Shown one piece after another: positions 8,744-18,493 of a stretch of DNA of 64,000 bases (the stretch's first letter is position 1; each line of letters opens with the position of its first letter). The DNA is from Rhizobium sp. 18055 (GTDB lineage Bacteria; Pseudomonadota; Alphaproteobacteria; Rhizobiales; Rhizobiaceae). The stretch covers positions 124,001 to 188,000 of the forward strand of contig NZ_CACSKD010000010.1 of the NCBI RefSeq assembly GCF_902706285.1, in the 5' to 3' direction. The notes beneath the pieces are model-generated. The model was given only the letters and a program-made list of their open reading frames with translations. It was not told where the DNA came from and did not search any database. The position numbers and the translations under genes were made by a program.

Positions 8744-10048
8744 ATGTCAGACGCGATATCCAGAGTATCGCCGACGCCCGCTTCATCGAACAGTGCACCG
8801 CTCAACTCGCCGGCACGCGTTCTGATCGCGAGCCTCGTCGGCACCACCATCGAATTCTTCGACTTCTACGTTTATGCAACCGCCGCCGTGCTGGTCTTCC
8901 CGACGCTGTTCTTCCCGAACAGTGATCCGACCACCGCGCTGCTGGCATCCTTCGCCACCTTCTCGATCGCCTTCTTCGCCCGCCCGCTCGGCGCCGTGGT
9001 GTTCGGCCATTTCGGCGACAGGGTCGGCCGCAAAACGACACTGGTCGCAGCGCTGCTGACGATGGGCATCTCGACCGTCATCATCGGCCTGCTGCCATCC
9101 TACAATTCGATCGGCGTCTTCGCACCGCTGCTGCTGGCGCTTTGCCGCTTCGGCCAGGGCTTCGGCCTCGGTGGCGAATGGGGCGGAGCAGTGCTGCTCG
9201 CAACCGAGAACGCACCTGAGGGCAAGCGCAGCTGGTACGGCATGTTCCCGCAGCTCGGCGCGCCTGTCGGCCTCTTCCTCTCGTCGGGCATCTTCTGGAT
9301 CCTGCTGCAGATGATGCCGCAGGAGCAGCTGCTCGCCTGGGGCTGGCGCGTCCCCTTCATCGCCTCGATCGTGCTGATCGTCATCGGCCTCTGGGTTCGC
9401 CTGTCGATCACCGAAACGCCGGCCTTCCAGAAGGCCATCGACAAGCATGAGCGCGTTGCCGTTCCCGTGGTCGAACTGTTCCGCAAGCACAAGCGCAGCC
9501 TGTTCCTCGGCACCTTCGTGGCGCTCGCCACCTTCGTGCTGTTCTACATCGGCTCCGCCTATCTGCTGTCCTACAACGTCAAGGTCCTGAAGATCCCGTT
9601 CCTCGACGCGCTGGAAATCCAGATCGTCGGCTCGGTCGTCTTCGGTATCTTCATCCCGATCATCGGCAAGCTTGCCGAGCGTTACGGTCGCCGCGAAATG
9701 CTGATCCTCACCACCGTGCTGATCGGTATCTTCTCCTTCTTCCTGCCCGGCCTGATGACCGGCGGCGAAGGCAGCATCCTAGTGTTCGCGATCATCGCCA
9801 TGGCGCTGATGGGCATGACCTACGGCCTGATCGGGACGGCACTCGCTGCTCCCTTCCCGACCGCAGTCCGCTACACCGGCTCGTCGATCACCTTCAACCT
9901 GGCCGGCATCTTCGGCGCATCGCTTGCGCCTTACATCGCCACCTGGCTGCAGGCCAACTACGGCATGACCTATGTCGGCTACTATCTCGGCGCCGCCTCC
10001 GTGATCACGCTGATCTGCATCCTGGCGTCGGGCCGCGACGAAGTCTGA
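8744..10048 (+). CDS. MFS transporter, metabolite:H+ symporter (MHS) family
   Basis: The 434-residue protein is a 12-span major facilitator with the marks of the metabolite:H+ symporter subfamily (ShiA, KgtP, ProP relatives): an opening GTTIEFFDFYVYATAA, the loop FGHFGDRVGRKTT between spans 2 and 3, and RFGQGFGLGGEWGGA in span 4. Members carry organic acids, betaines or amino acids with protons; the substrate cannot be read from sequence. ATG at 8744 is chosen because GGA lies 6 nt before it; ATG at 8738 is too close to that site. It is on the plus strand, against the surrounding dcw genes, and ends in its own terminator. Confidence 0.88.
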   Translation: MSDAISRVSPTPASSNSAPLNSPARVLIASLVGTTIEFFDFYVYATAAVLVFPTLFFPNSDPTTALLASFATFSIAFFARPLGAVVFGHFGDRVGRKTTLVAALLTMGISTVIIGLLPSYNSIGVFAPLLLALCRFGQGFGLGGEWGGAVLLATENAPEGKRSWYGMFPQLGAPVGLFLSSGIFWILLQMMPQEQLLAWGWRVPFIASIVLIVIGLWVRLSITETPAFQKAIDKHERVAVPVVELFRKHKRSLFLGTFVALATFVLFYIGSAYLLSYNVKVLKIPFLDALEIQIVGSVVFGIFIPIIGKLAERYGRREMLILTTVLIGIFSFFLPGLMTGGEGSILVFAIIAMALMGMTYGLIGTALAAPFPTAVRYTGSSITFNLAGIFGASLAPYIATWLQANYGMTYVGYYLGAASVITLICILASGRDEV

Positions 10049-10074
10049 TCGCAGACGCCCAAACCATCCGAACA

Positions 10075-10104
10075 GGCCGCGACGGGAAACCGCCGCGGCC
10101 TTTT
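10075..10104 (+). terminator. Rho-independent terminator after the MHS transporter
   Basis: GGCCGCG (10075-10081) pairs with CGCGGCC (10094-10100) and is followed by TTTT, 26 bp past the transporter stop. Confidence 0.75.
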
Positions 10105-10161
10105 ACGTTGTCTGTTAACGCCCACCCCCTATCTTCGCCGATACACGGATTGGAGACGGGA

Positions 10162-11265
10162 ATGCTGACAAGACGATCACTGCTGACAACAGGACTGGGT
10201 GCCGGTGCATCGCTGGCAATGCCGCGGTTAAGCCTTGCAGCATCCGGCCCGGCAACCGACGTCACCTTCCTTGTCATCAACGACATCCACGCCTGCCGCA
10301 TCGGCGACGGTCTCAGCCCCGATTGCCAGGCCGAGGGCAAGACAGACGCGAACCTACTGCGCCATACCAGGGCGCTGAACAACATCCACCACCAGCCCTG
10401 GCCCGAACAGATATCAGGCAAGCCCACGGGATTCGCGCTCGCGGGCCAGCCGATCGCCAAGCCTCAGGGCGTCATTGTCTGCGGCGATGTTACCGACGAC
10501 GGCGGCGGCCAGATGGCGGAGCTCGCCGAGGGCTCGCAACTGCTGCAGTTCTCGCACCGCTACCAGCAGGGCCCCGGCGCCGATCACATCCACTTCCCGG
10601 TCTATGTCGGCCTCGGCAACCACGACCTCGACCAAGACGGCCACCCGCCGCAGATCGACTGGTACCGCGACGAACTGCGCGACTACGTGCAGATGAACCA
10701 CAAGCCCAGCGTCTTCTTCAAGCCGGTGGTGCCGGTCGACAATTACGACGAAGCCTCCGACAACTACTCGTGGAACTGGGGCGGACTGCATCTGATACAG
10801 GCCCAACGCTACGGCGGCGACACCTCCAAGGGAACGGCCAGCAGCCTCGACTGGATGAAGCGGGATCTTGCAGCCTATGCCTCTGACGGCAGGCCGGTGG
10901 TAATCTTCCAGCACTATGGCTGGGACAGATTCTCGCTAGAGCGCTGGGACCCTGCGAAGAGCACCTTTACCGACGAAGGCAGTGGCGCACCGCATTGGTG
11001 GAATGACTCACAACGTCAGCAATTGCTCGCAACCATCGAGGGCTACAATGTAATCGGCATTTTTCACGGGCATGAGCACGATACGCCGATGGCCTACAAG
11101 GTGGGAGGCATCGACGTCTTCAAGGCAAGAGCCGCCTTCATGGGCGGCTTCAGCCTCGTTCGTGTCAAGGGCGACACGATGGACGTCGCCATCGGCGACG
11201 CCAGCGATGAGACAGGGGGCGTGATCTTCACAACCGCCTTCACCAAACGCTTCGGCAAAGCCTGA
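10162..11265 (+). CDS. Tat-exported calcineurin-like metallophosphoesterase
   Basis: The 367-residue protein begins with a twin-arginine signal (MLTRRSLLTTGLGAGASLAM, cleavage near LSLAAS), so it should be exported folded to the periplasm. The mature part has the ordered metal-binding motifs of the calcineurin-like superfamily: NDIHAC, GDVTDDGG, GLGNHDLD, FQHYGWD and GIFHGHEHD. This supports a di-metal phosphoesterase; the substrate is unknown. ATG at 10162 follows GGAGACGGGA. The gene is on the plus strand and converges on murB with only 9 bp between the stops, so no terminator fits between them. Confidence 0.85.
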   Translation: MLTRRSLLTTGLGAGASLAMPRLSLAASGPATDVTFLVINDIHACRIGDGLSPDCQAEGKTDANLLRHTRALNNIHHQPWPEQISGKPTGFALAGQPIAKPQGVIVCGDVTDDGGGQMAELAEGSQLLQFSHRYQQGPGADHIHFPVYVGLGNHDLDQDGHPPQIDWYRDELRDYVQMNHKPSVFFKPVVPVDNYDEASDNYSWNWGGLHLIQAQRYGGDTSKGTASSLDWMKRDLAAYASDGRPVVIFQHYGWDRFSLERWDPAKSTFTDEGSGAPHWWNDSQRQQLLATIEGYNVIGIFHGHEHDTPMAYKVGGIDVFKARAAFMGGFSLVRVKGDTMDVAIGDASDETGGVIFTTAFTKRFGKA

Positions 11266-11274
11266 CGCTATTGC

Positions 11275-12249
11275 CTATTCCGTCGTCACGCCCTGGAACG
11301 GACGAACCTCGCGGCCCGGCATGAACACGCCCAGACGCTTGATTTCCCATTCGAGCTTGATACCCGCCTGCTCGAACACTTCGCGGCGAACCTGCTCGCC
11401 GAGATATTCGAGATCGTAGCCGGTCGCCTGACCATTGTTGATCATGAAGTTGCAATGAAGCGACGACATCTGCGCGCCGCCGATGACGAGCCCGCGGCAA
11501 CCCGCCTCGTCGATCAGCGTCCAGGCCGAATGGCCCTCGGGGTTCTTGAACGTCGAGCCACCGGTCTTCTCGCGGATCGGCTGCACGGTCTCGCGGTGAC
11601 TGCGCACGGCATCCATGTCAGCGCGGATCTTGGCGCGTTCCTCCGCATAGCCCTCGAACAGGACCGAGGTGAAGATCAAATCGCTCGCAGCAGACGAATG
11701 GCGGTACTCGTAGCCCATGTCGGCATTCGAGAGCACATGCTTGTTGCCCTTGCGGTCGATGGCCGTCACTTCGACCACACGATCACGCGTCTCGCCACCA
11801 TTGGCGCCGGCGTTCATGCGGGCCGCACCACCGATGCTGCCGGGAATGCCATAGTAGAAATGGAAACCGCCGATGCTGTTGTCCATCGCCATTGCGGCAA
11901 CGTGCTTGTCGGGGCAGATCGCACCGGCGCGGATGCGATTCTCGCCGGCAAGCTCGACGGAGCCGAAGCCCTTGGCCGACAGGCGCAGCACAACGCCGGG
12001 AATGCCGCCGTCGCGAACCAGGATGTTGGAGCCGACGCCGACAACCGTCAGCGGCACCTCGGCCGGGAGAAGCTTCAGGAAGGCGATGAGGTCGTCTTCG
12101 TCGTGCGGCTGGAACATCAGTTCCGCCAGGCCACCGGCATGGAACCATGTGACGCGGTCCATCGGCGCATCCGGCGTGATTCTCCCGCGGATGTCCGTTA
12201 CACCGTCGCCGAGCGACGCAAGAAGCTTTTCCCCATTCACCTGTTTCAT
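11275..12249 (-). CDS. murB: UDP-N-acetylenolpyruvoylglucosamine reductase MurB
   Basis: MurB is the FAD- and NADPH-dependent reductase that turns UDP-GlcNAc-enolpyruvate into UDP-MurNAc in the cytoplasm. The 324 residues show the FAD-binding VGVGSNILVRDGGI, the YYGIPGSIGGAARMNAGANGG loop region, and the C-terminal STFKNPEGHSAW and CNFMINNGQAT segments of the type I enzyme. Its ATG overlaps the murC stop by 4 bp. It is the last mur gene of the right-hand block; the next gene, a phosphoesterase, converges on it. Confidence 0.97.
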   Translation of the reverse strand: MKQVNGEKLLASLGDGVTDIRGRITPDAPMDRVTWFHAGGLAELMFQPHDEDDLIAFLKLLPAEVPLTVVGVGSNILVRDGGIPGVVLRLSAKGFGSVELAGENRIRAGAICPDKHVAAMAMDNSIGGFHFYYGIPGSIGGAARMNAGANGGETRDRVVEVTAIDRKGNKHVLSNADMGYEYRHSSAASDLIFTSVLFEGYAEERAKIRADMDAVRSHRETVQPIREKTGGSTFKNPEGHSAWTLIDEAGCRGLVIGGAQMSSLHCNFMINNGQATGYDLEYLGEQVRREVFEQAGIKLEWEIKRLGVFMPGREVRPFQGVTTE

Positions 12250-13661
12250 GCAGATATACCCGAAAGGCCTTCCAGTTGCTTGGGCAGCGCTGCCGCCCAG
12301 TAAGTGATACTCCCAGCCCCCAACAGAACCACAAAATCGCCTGGCTTTGCAATCTCTGCGACCATTTCAGGCAAAAGCTCGGGGGAAGCGAGGAAGCGCG
12401 CATCGCGATGCCCGCCGGATTTGATACGCGAAACAAGCGTTTCGGCGTTCACGCCGTCAATCGGCTCTTCGCCCGCCGCATAGACCGGCGCCAGGAAAAT
12501 GCTGTCGGCATCGTTGAAGCAGGCGGCAAATTCCTCGAACAGGCTGGCGAGGCGCGAGTAGCGGTGCGGCTGGTGCACGGCGATGACGCGGCCCTTGCAG
12601 GCCTCGCGTGCGGCGCGCAGCACAGCCTTGATCTCGACCGGATGGTGGCCGTAATCGTCGAAGATCTGCACACCGTTCCATTCGCCGGTCAGCGTGAAGC
12701 GACGCTTGACGCCACCGAAGGAGGCAAGCCCCCTGGCGATATCTTCGTTCGACATGCCGAGGCGATTGGCGACCGCAATCGCAGCCGTCGCATTCGAGAT
12801 GTTGTGGCGGCCGGGCATCGGCATCACCAGATTGTCGAGCTTGATGACCTGGCCGGTACGGCGGCGGCGGATCTCGACGTCGAAGATCGAACGCGGACCG
12901 TCGATGCGCACATTCATGAAGCGAACGTCGGCCTGCGGATTTTCGCCATAGGTGATAACCTTGCGGTCCTCGATACGCCCGACCAGTGCCTGCACTTCAG
13001 GGTGATCGAGGCACATGACGCCAAAACCATAGAACGGCACGTTCTCGACGAACTGCCGGAACGCAGCGCGCACGGCGTCGAAATTGCCGTAGTGATCGAG
13101 ATGCTCGGGGTCGATATTGGTGACGACGGCAACATCGGCCGGCAGCTTCAGGAAGGTACCGTCCGACTCGTCGGCCTCCACCACCATCCACTCGCCCTCG
13201 CCCATCCGGGCATTGGTGCCGTAGGCATTGATGATGCCGCCATTGATGACGGTCGGATCGAGACCACCGGCCTCGAGCAGCGTGGCAACCAGCGACGTGG
13301 TCGTGGTCTTGCCATGCGTGCCGCCGATGGCGATCGCATTGCGGAAGCGCATCAGCTCGGCCAGCATCTCGGCGCGGCGCACCACCGGCAGCAGCTTTTC
13401 GCGGGCAGCGATCAGCTCCGGATTGTCCTTCTTGATCGCGGTCGAGACGACGACGACTTCGGCATCGCCAAGGTTCTGGGCCTTGTGGCCGACGAAAACC
13501 TCGATACCTTTTTCGCGCAGGCGCTGCACGTTGGCGCCATCGGCCTGATCCGATCCCTGGACACGATGGCCGAGATTGTGCAGCACTTCGGCAATGCCGC
13601 TCATGCCGATGCCGCCGATACCGATGAAATGGACGAGGCCGATGGCCTTCGGCATTTTCAT
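12246..13661 (-). CDS. murC: UDP-N-acetylmuramate--L-alanine ligase MurC
   Basis: MurC adds L-Ala to UDP-MurNAc, the first amino acid of the stem peptide. The 471 residues show an N-terminal Rossmann motif FIGIGGIGMSGIAEV, the ATP P-loop GTHGKTTT at 114-121, the Mur ligase central-domain segment NIDPEHLDHYG and the C-terminal DDYGHHPVEIKA. It overlaps both neighbours by 4 bp (murG upstream, murB downstream), consistent with coupled translation. Confidence 0.98.
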   Translation of the reverse strand: MKMPKAIGLVHFIGIGGIGMSGIAEVLHNLGHRVQGSDQADGANVQRLREKGIEVFVGHKAQNLGDAEVVVVSTAIKKDNPELIAAREKLLPVVRRAEMLAELMRFRNAIAIGGTHGKTTTTSLVATLLEAGGLDPTVINGGIINAYGTNARMGEGEWMVVEADESDGTFLKLPADVAVVTNIDPEHLDHYGNFDAVRAAFRQFVENVPFYGFGVMCLDHPEVQALVGRIEDRKVITYGENPQADVRFMNVRIDGPRSIFDVEIRRRRTGQVIKLDNLVMPMPGRHNISNATAAIAVANRLGMSNEDIARGLASFGGVKRRFTLTGEWNGVQIFDDYGHHPVEIKAVLRAAREACKGRVIAVHQPHRYSRLASLFEEFAACFNDADSIFLAPVYAAGEEPIDGVNAETLVSRIKSGGHRDARFLASPELLPEMVAEIAKPGDFVVLLGAGSITYWAAALPKQLEGLSGISA

Positions 13662-14788
13662 GCGCTCTTCCCCTTGAACTCTGCAATTGTACGTCGCGCC
13701 GCAATAGCCTCTACCATGTCGGCAAGCAAGTTCGCAGCGTCAGGTTTGCCCGCCTGTCTGGCGGCAGCGGCCATCCGGGCCAGCTTTTCCGGGTCGTTCA
13801 TCACATGCGTCAGGATCGAGGCGATCTTCTCGGACGAGAGTTCCGCCTGCACGATCACCTTGGCGCCACCGGTGGCCGCCAGCGACGCGGCATTGGCCGC
13901 CTGGTCGTGATCGAGCGCGTGCGGATAAGGCACCAGGATCGCCGGACGGCCGATCACCGAGATCTCCGACACGGTCGATGCACCGGAGCGGCAGATCACC
14001 AGATGCGCCTTGGCCAGTCGCTCGGCCATATCGTTGAAGAACGGGGCGATGTCGGATGCTGCCCCCATATCGAGCTTGGCAACGCAATCGCCGACCATGC
14101 CCATGTCCTCGGGCCGCACCTGCTGGGTGATCCGCAGACGTGCGCGCAGATCGTCGTCGAGCAGGCTGATCGCCGTCGGCATAGCCTTGGAGAAATACTG
14201 CGCGCCCTGGCTGCCGCCGAAGACCACAAGATTGAACGGTTCACCGGCATGCGACGGCATATAGGGCGTCTTCGCAGCCTCGATGACGGCGGGGCGAACG
14301 GGATTGCCCGTCGTCACCGTTTTCTCTGGAAAGGCGCCGCCATTCTCCGGCAGGAAGCCGCCGGCAATCGCCTGCACGCGTGATGCCAGCGCCTTGTTGG
14401 CGCGTCCCATCACCGCATTCTGCTCATGGATCATCGTCGGCACGCCGAGACGTGTCGCCGCCAGCAATGGCGGCACGGTCGGATAGCCGCCGAAGCCGAC
14501 GACCACGACCGGCTTCAGCCGCGCAATCAGCTTTTTCGCCGCCCGCATGCCGCTCCACAGCGTCCACAGCGAACGGGCGACCGCCACCGGGTTCTTCGAG
14601 GCGATGGTGGCCGAAGGCACCACATGAATCTCATCGGCCGGGAACTTGCCGGCGTACCGCTCCGCCCGGCTGTCCGTGACCAGATGCACGGAATAGCCGC
14701 GTTCCCTCAGCTTGTAGGCCAGAGCCTCCGCCGGAAACACATGGCCGCCGGTTCCCCCGGCGGCAAGCAGAACGATACCCTTGCTCAT
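13658..14788 (-). CDS. murG: Lipid II synthase MurG (GlcNAc transferase)
   Basis: MurG is the peripheral inner-membrane GT28 glycosyltransferase that adds GlcNAc to lipid I to give lipid II. The 376 residues contain the glycine loop AAGGTGGHVFPAEALA near the N-terminus, a second loop VVFGGSQGAQYFS, and the UDP-binding SGASTVSEISVIGRPAILVPYP split over the C-domain. The ATG at 14788 follows a GGAG site and lies 6 bp after the ftsW stop; the stop overlaps murC by 4 bp. Confidence 0.98.
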   Translation of the reverse strand: MSKGIVLLAAGGTGGHVFPAEALAYKLRERGYSVHLVTDSRAERYAGKFPADEIHVVPSATIASKNPVAVARSLWTLWSGMRAAKKLIARLKPVVVVGFGGYPTVPPLLAATRLGVPTMIHEQNAVMGRANKALASRVQAIAGGFLPENGGAFPEKTVTTGNPVRPAVIEAAKTPYMPSHAGEPFNLVVFGGSQGAQYFSKAMPTAISLLDDDLRARLRITQQVRPEDMGMVGDCVAKLDMGAASDIAPFFNDMAERLAKAHLVICRSGASTVSEISVIGRPAILVPYPHALDHDQAANAASLAATGGAKVIVQAELSSEKIASILTHVMNDPEKLARMAAAARQAGKPDAANLLADMVEAIAARRTIAEFKGKSA

Positions 14789-14794
14789 GAACTC

Positions 14795-15949
14795 TTACTC
14801 CGCCGGGACGCCGTGCGCGACGCGGAACAGGCTCCGCTCCTGCGCACGCTTTTCCGGCCTGTGACGCGTCAGCGCCAGAATGAACCCGGCCGTAACGCAG
14901 ATGGCGACCATCGACGAGCCGCCGTACGAAATCAGCGGCAGGGTCATGCCCTTGGCCGGCAGCAGTTCGAGATTGACGCCCACGTTGATGATCGACTGTA
15001 TGCCGATCTGCAACACGAGGCCAGCGACCGCAAAGCGGTTGAAGTCGTTGCGCTCCTTGTAGGCATGCGACAGGCCGCGCAGCACCAGCGCCGAAAACAG
15101 CAGCACCAGCGCGATGCAGAAGATGATGCCGAACTCTTCGGCTGCCACCGAGAAGATGAAGTCGGTGTGGGCGTCGGGAATGATCCGCTTGACGATACCC
15201 TCGCCCGGCCCCTGGCCGAACCAGTCGCCACGGATGATCGCCTCACGCGCCGTGTCGATCTGGAAGGTGTCGCCCTCGCCGGTCATGAACTTGTCGATAC
15301 GCAGCGCCACGTGCGGGAAGACGTAGTAGGCGCTGACCAGACCACCCGCCCCCATGGCGCCGAGCACAATGATCCACAGCCACGGCATGCCGGCCATGAA
15401 GAACATCCCGCCCCAGACTGCGGTCGTCAGGATCGTCTGGCCAAGGTCAGGCTGCGCCACCAGCAAAGCCGCGACGATGCCGAACAGGATGATGGCAAAC
15501 AGGTTGCCCGGAATTTCCGGCTGGCGCGCGTGCTCGGCAAACAGCCAGGCGCAGACGACGACGAAGGCCGGCTTCATGAATTCCGACGGCTGAATGGAGA
15601 TGCCGGCCAGCGTCACCCAACGACGGGAACCCTTGACCTCGACGCCGAAGAACAGCGCCAGAAGCATCATCGACAGCGCGACGATGAGGAGGAGGATCGC
15701 CGTGCGGCGCACCTGCCGCGGCGTCAGGAACGACAGGCCGATCATCACCGAGAGCGACGGGATCATGAAGGCCGCGTGGCGCTTGACGAAGTGGAACGGT
15801 TCCAGCCCGATACGCTCGGCCACCGCCGGCGAAGCGGCAAACGACAGCATGAAGCCGATGCCCATCAGGAAGATGAACATCGCCAGGAAAAACCGGTCGA
15901 TGGTCCAGAACCAATCGGCCAAAGCCCCACGTTCCGCACGACTTACCAT
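14795..15949 (-). CDS. ftsW: SEDS septal peptidoglycan polymerase FtsW
   Basis: FtsW is the polytopic SEDS glycosyltransferase that polymerises lipid II at the septum with its partner FtsI. The 384-residue protein has about ten hydrophobic spans and the SEDS marks GSRRWVTLAGISIQPSEFMK and, near the C-terminus, LPLISYGGSSMVA. The start has GGAG 9 nt upstream and lies 1 bp after the murD stop. Its partner ftsI is in the same operon, separated by the murE-murD genes. Confidence 0.97.
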   Translation of the reverse strand: MVSRAERGALADWFWTIDRFFLAMFIFLMGIGFMLSFAASPAVAERIGLEPFHFVKRHAAFMIPSLSVMIGLSFLTPRQVRRTAILLLIVALSMMLLALFFGVEVKGSRRWVTLAGISIQPSEFMKPAFVVVCAWLFAEHARQPEIPGNLFAIILFGIVAALLVAQPDLGQTILTTAVWGGMFFMAGMPWLWIIVLGAMGAGGLVSAYYVFPHVALRIDKFMTGEGDTFQIDTAREAIIRGDWFGQGPGEGIVKRIIPDAHTDFIFSVAAEEFGIIFCIALVLLFSALVLRGLSHAYKERNDFNRFAVAGLVLQIGIQSIINVGVNLELLPAKGMTLPLISYGGSSMVAICVTAGFILALTRHRPEKRAQERSLFRVAHGVPAE

Positions 15950-15950
15950 G

Positions 15951-17363
15951 TCACTTATCTCCTGTTGCCGAACCGATCAGCATGGTGATTCCGTCGAGCG
16001 CTGCCACATGGCTGACAAATGCATCGCCCCTGATTTCGAAGTTCTTATATTGATCGAAGCTTGCGCAAGCCGGTGACAGCATCACCGCCAGAGGCCCCGT
16101 TTCGTCTTTGTCAGCGTCGGCCGCCGCATGCGCGACCGCCTGCTCCAGCGTTCCCGATATCTCGTAAGGCACCGCCTCGCCGAGTGTCGCGGCGAATTCG
16201 GCCGCCGCCTCACCGATCAGATAGGCCTTGGCGATGTGCGGGAAGAAAGGCGCCAGCGTGGTGATCCCACCGGCCTTCGGCAATCCGCCGGCGATCCAGT
16301 AGATCCGGTCGTAGCTCGACAGTGCAGGCGCTGCAGCATCGGCATTGGTGGCCTTGGAATCGTTGACGAACACCACGTTGCCACGGCGCCCGATCGGCTG
16401 CATGCGATGCTTGAGGCCCGGAAACGAGGTCAGCCCCGCACGGATCTCCTCTGCCGACACGCCGACGGCCAGGCACGCGGCAACGGCCGCCGCCGCATTC
16501 TGCGCATTGTGGCTGCCACGCAGCGTCTGGATTCCATCGAGGTCGGCGATCGGCAGGACAGCACCCGCAGACGCCTGAATGAGTTTGGTGCCCTCGGCAT
16601 AGATCCCGTCGGCCAATGGCTGGCGCCGGGAAATGCGGATCACCTTGCCGCCGGCCCGCTCGATCCGGTCGGCGATCACTTCGCAATAGCTGTCATCGAC
16701 ACCAACAACGGCCACACCGCTACCGCCGACCAGCCGTTCCTTGATGTCGGCATAATGCTGCATCGTCCCATGCCGATCGAGATGATCCGGCGTCAGGTTG
16801 AGCAGGATGCCGGCCGATGGATTGAGCGTCGGCGCCAGATCGATCTGGTAGGACGAGCACTCGACCACATAGAATCGACCGGCCTTCGGCGGCTCCAGCG
16901 TCAACACGGCAGTGCCGATATTGCCGCCGAGCTGCGTATCGCGGCCGCTCGATTTCAGGATATGGGCAATCAGCGCCGTGGTCGTCGATTTGCCGTTGGT
17001 CCCTGTGATGGCGATAAACGGGCTATCCGGCGCATGCGCCCGGCGCTCGCGCACGAACAGCTCGACGTCGCCGACGATATCGACACCTGATGTGCGCGCC
17101 AGATCGACCGTCCAGTGCGGCTTCGGATGGGTCAGCGGCACGCCCGGCGACAGCACGAACAGCGATTGCGCGTTCCAGTCGATGGTCCTGAGATCGGCGG
17201 TATGGATGCCCTCGGCCGCAGCCTTGGTCACGCTGTCAGGATTGTCGTCCCACGCCGTCACGTCAGCCCCGCCCAGAACAAGGGCGCGGGCCGTGGCAAA
17301 GCCGGAACCGCCGAGCCCGAACAACGCGACCTTTTTTCCTGCAAGCGTGGTGACCGGGATCAT
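15951..17363 (-). CDS. murD: UDP-N-acetylmuramoyl-L-alanine--D-glutamate ligase MurD
   Basis: MurD adds D-Glu to UDP-MurNAc-L-Ala. The 470 residues show an N-terminal nucleotide-binding loop FGLGGSGFATARAL, the P-loop GTNGKSTTT at 121-129, the central-domain NLTPDHLDRHG and the C-domain NDSKATNADAAAPAL. The ATG at 17363 follows a GGTGAG site and lies 7 bp after the mraY stop. The order murD-ftsW-murG is the standard one. Confidence 0.97.
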   Translation of the reverse strand: MIPVTTLAGKKVALFGLGGSGFATARALVLGGADVTAWDDNPDSVTKAAAEGIHTADLRTIDWNAQSLFVLSPGVPLTHPKPHWTVDLARTSGVDIVGDVELFVRERRAHAPDSPFIAITGTNGKSTTTALIAHILKSSGRDTQLGGNIGTAVLTLEPPKAGRFYVVECSSYQIDLAPTLNPSAGILLNLTPDHLDRHGTMQHYADIKERLVGGSGVAVVGVDDSYCEVIADRIERAGGKVIRISRRQPLADGIYAEGTKLIQASAGAVLPIADLDGIQTLRGSHNAQNAAAAVAACLAVGVSAEEIRAGLTSFPGLKHRMQPIGRRGNVVFVNDSKATNADAAAPALSSYDRIYWIAGGLPKAGGITTLAPFFPHIAKAYLIGEAAAEFAATLGEAVPYEISGTLEQAVAHAAADADKDETGPLAVMLSPACASFDQYKNFEIRGDAFVSHVAALDGITMLIGSATGDK

Positions 17364-17370
17364 GATCGTC

Positions 17371-18471
17371 TCACCGCAGCTTCAGCGTCGAGAGGCCGAG
17401 CATGGCCAGTCCGACGGCGATGATCCAGAAGCGGATAACCACCTGGCTTTCCGTCCAGCCCTTCTTCTCGAAATGGTGGTGGATAGGCGCCATCAGGAAG
17501 ACGCGGCGCCCGGTCATCTTGAAGTAGCCAACCTGGATGATCACCGAGAGCGTTTCCATCACGAACAGGCCGCCGATGATCGCCATGACGATCTCATGCT
17601 TGGTGGCAACGGCAACCGTGCCGATCGTGCCGCCCAGCGCCAGCGAACCGGTGTCGCCCATGAAGATCGCCGCCGGTGGCGCGTTGAACCACAGGAACCC
17701 GAGCCCCGCCCCGATCACCGCGCCAAGCACGACGGAGAGTTCCCCCGTTCCCGGCACGAAATTGATCTGCAGGTAGTTGGCGAACACCGCGTTACCTGCG
17801 AGGTAGGCAATGATGCCGAACGAGGCGGCCGCGATCATGACAGGCACGATTGCCAGGCCGTCGAGCCCGTCGGTCAGGTTCACGGCATTGCCGGCGCCGA
17901 CGATGACAAAGCCACCGAAGACGACGAACATGATGCCGAGGTTGATCATGAAATCCTTGAAGAACGGGAAGGCGATCGAGGTGCCGAAGGTGGAACCAGC
18001 CGGACCCGACGTGTGGGCGGCGCGCATCATGAAATAGACGGCGATGCCGGCAATGACGAACTCGATGCCAAGGCGCGCCTTGCCCGAAAAGCCCTTGTGG
18101 CTCTGCTTGCTGACCTTGAGATAATCGTCATAGAAGCCGATCGCGCCGAAGCCGAGCGTCACCAGCAGGGTCGCCACGACATAGACGTTGGAAAGATCGG
18201 CCCACAGCAGCGAGGAGCCGACGATGCCGGCCAGAATCATCAGGCCGCCCATGGTCGGCGTACCGGCCTTCTTGAAGTGGGTCTGCGGACCATCGGCACG
18301 GATCGGCTGACCCCTGCCCTGACGGATGCGCAGCGAGTTGATGATCATCGGCCCGAACAGGAAAACGATCAGCGCAGAGGTAAAGAGAGAGGCGCCCGTA
18401 CGGAACGTGATGTACCTGAACAGATTCAGAAATCTCAGGTGGTCCGACAGTTCGACTAGCCAAATCAGCAT
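17371..18471 (-). CDS. mraY: Phospho-N-acetylmuramoyl-pentapeptide transferase MraY
   Basis: MraY is the ten-span inner-membrane enzyme that moves phospho-MurNAc-pentapeptide to undecaprenyl phosphate, giving lipid I. The 366 residues contain PTMGGLMILAGI near residue 73, the NLTDGLDGLA motif with catalytic aspartates, FMGDTGSLALGG, and the HHHFEKKGW loop typical of the family. The ATG at 18471 follows AAGGGG, 22 bp after the murF stop. Confidence 0.98.
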   Translation of the reverse strand: MLIWLVELSDHLRFLNLFRYITFRTGASLFTSALIVFLFGPMIINSLRIRQGRGQPIRADGPQTHFKKAGTPTMGGLMILAGIVGSSLLWADLSNVYVVATLLVTLGFGAIGFYDDYLKVSKQSHKGFSGKARLGIEFVIAGIAVYFMMRAAHTSGPAGSTFGTSIAFPFFKDFMINLGIMFVVFGGFVIVGAGNAVNLTDGLDGLAIVPVMIAAASFGIIAYLAGNAVFANYLQINFVPGTGELSVVLGAVIGAGLGFLWFNAPPAAIFMGDTGSLALGGTIGTVAVATKHEIVMAIIGGLFVMETLSVIIQVGYFKMTGRRVFLMAPIHHHFEKKGWTESQVVIRFWIIAVGLAMLGLSTLKLR

Positions 18472-18493
18472 TCAGGGCCCCTTGTTTACCCGC

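Noticed and set aside
14426..15988. Plus-strand open frame of about 520 codons opposite murG/ftsW
   Set aside because: A shadow of the membrane-protein gene on the other strand; its composition (His/Arg/Asp/Gln-rich) is typical of antisense reading.
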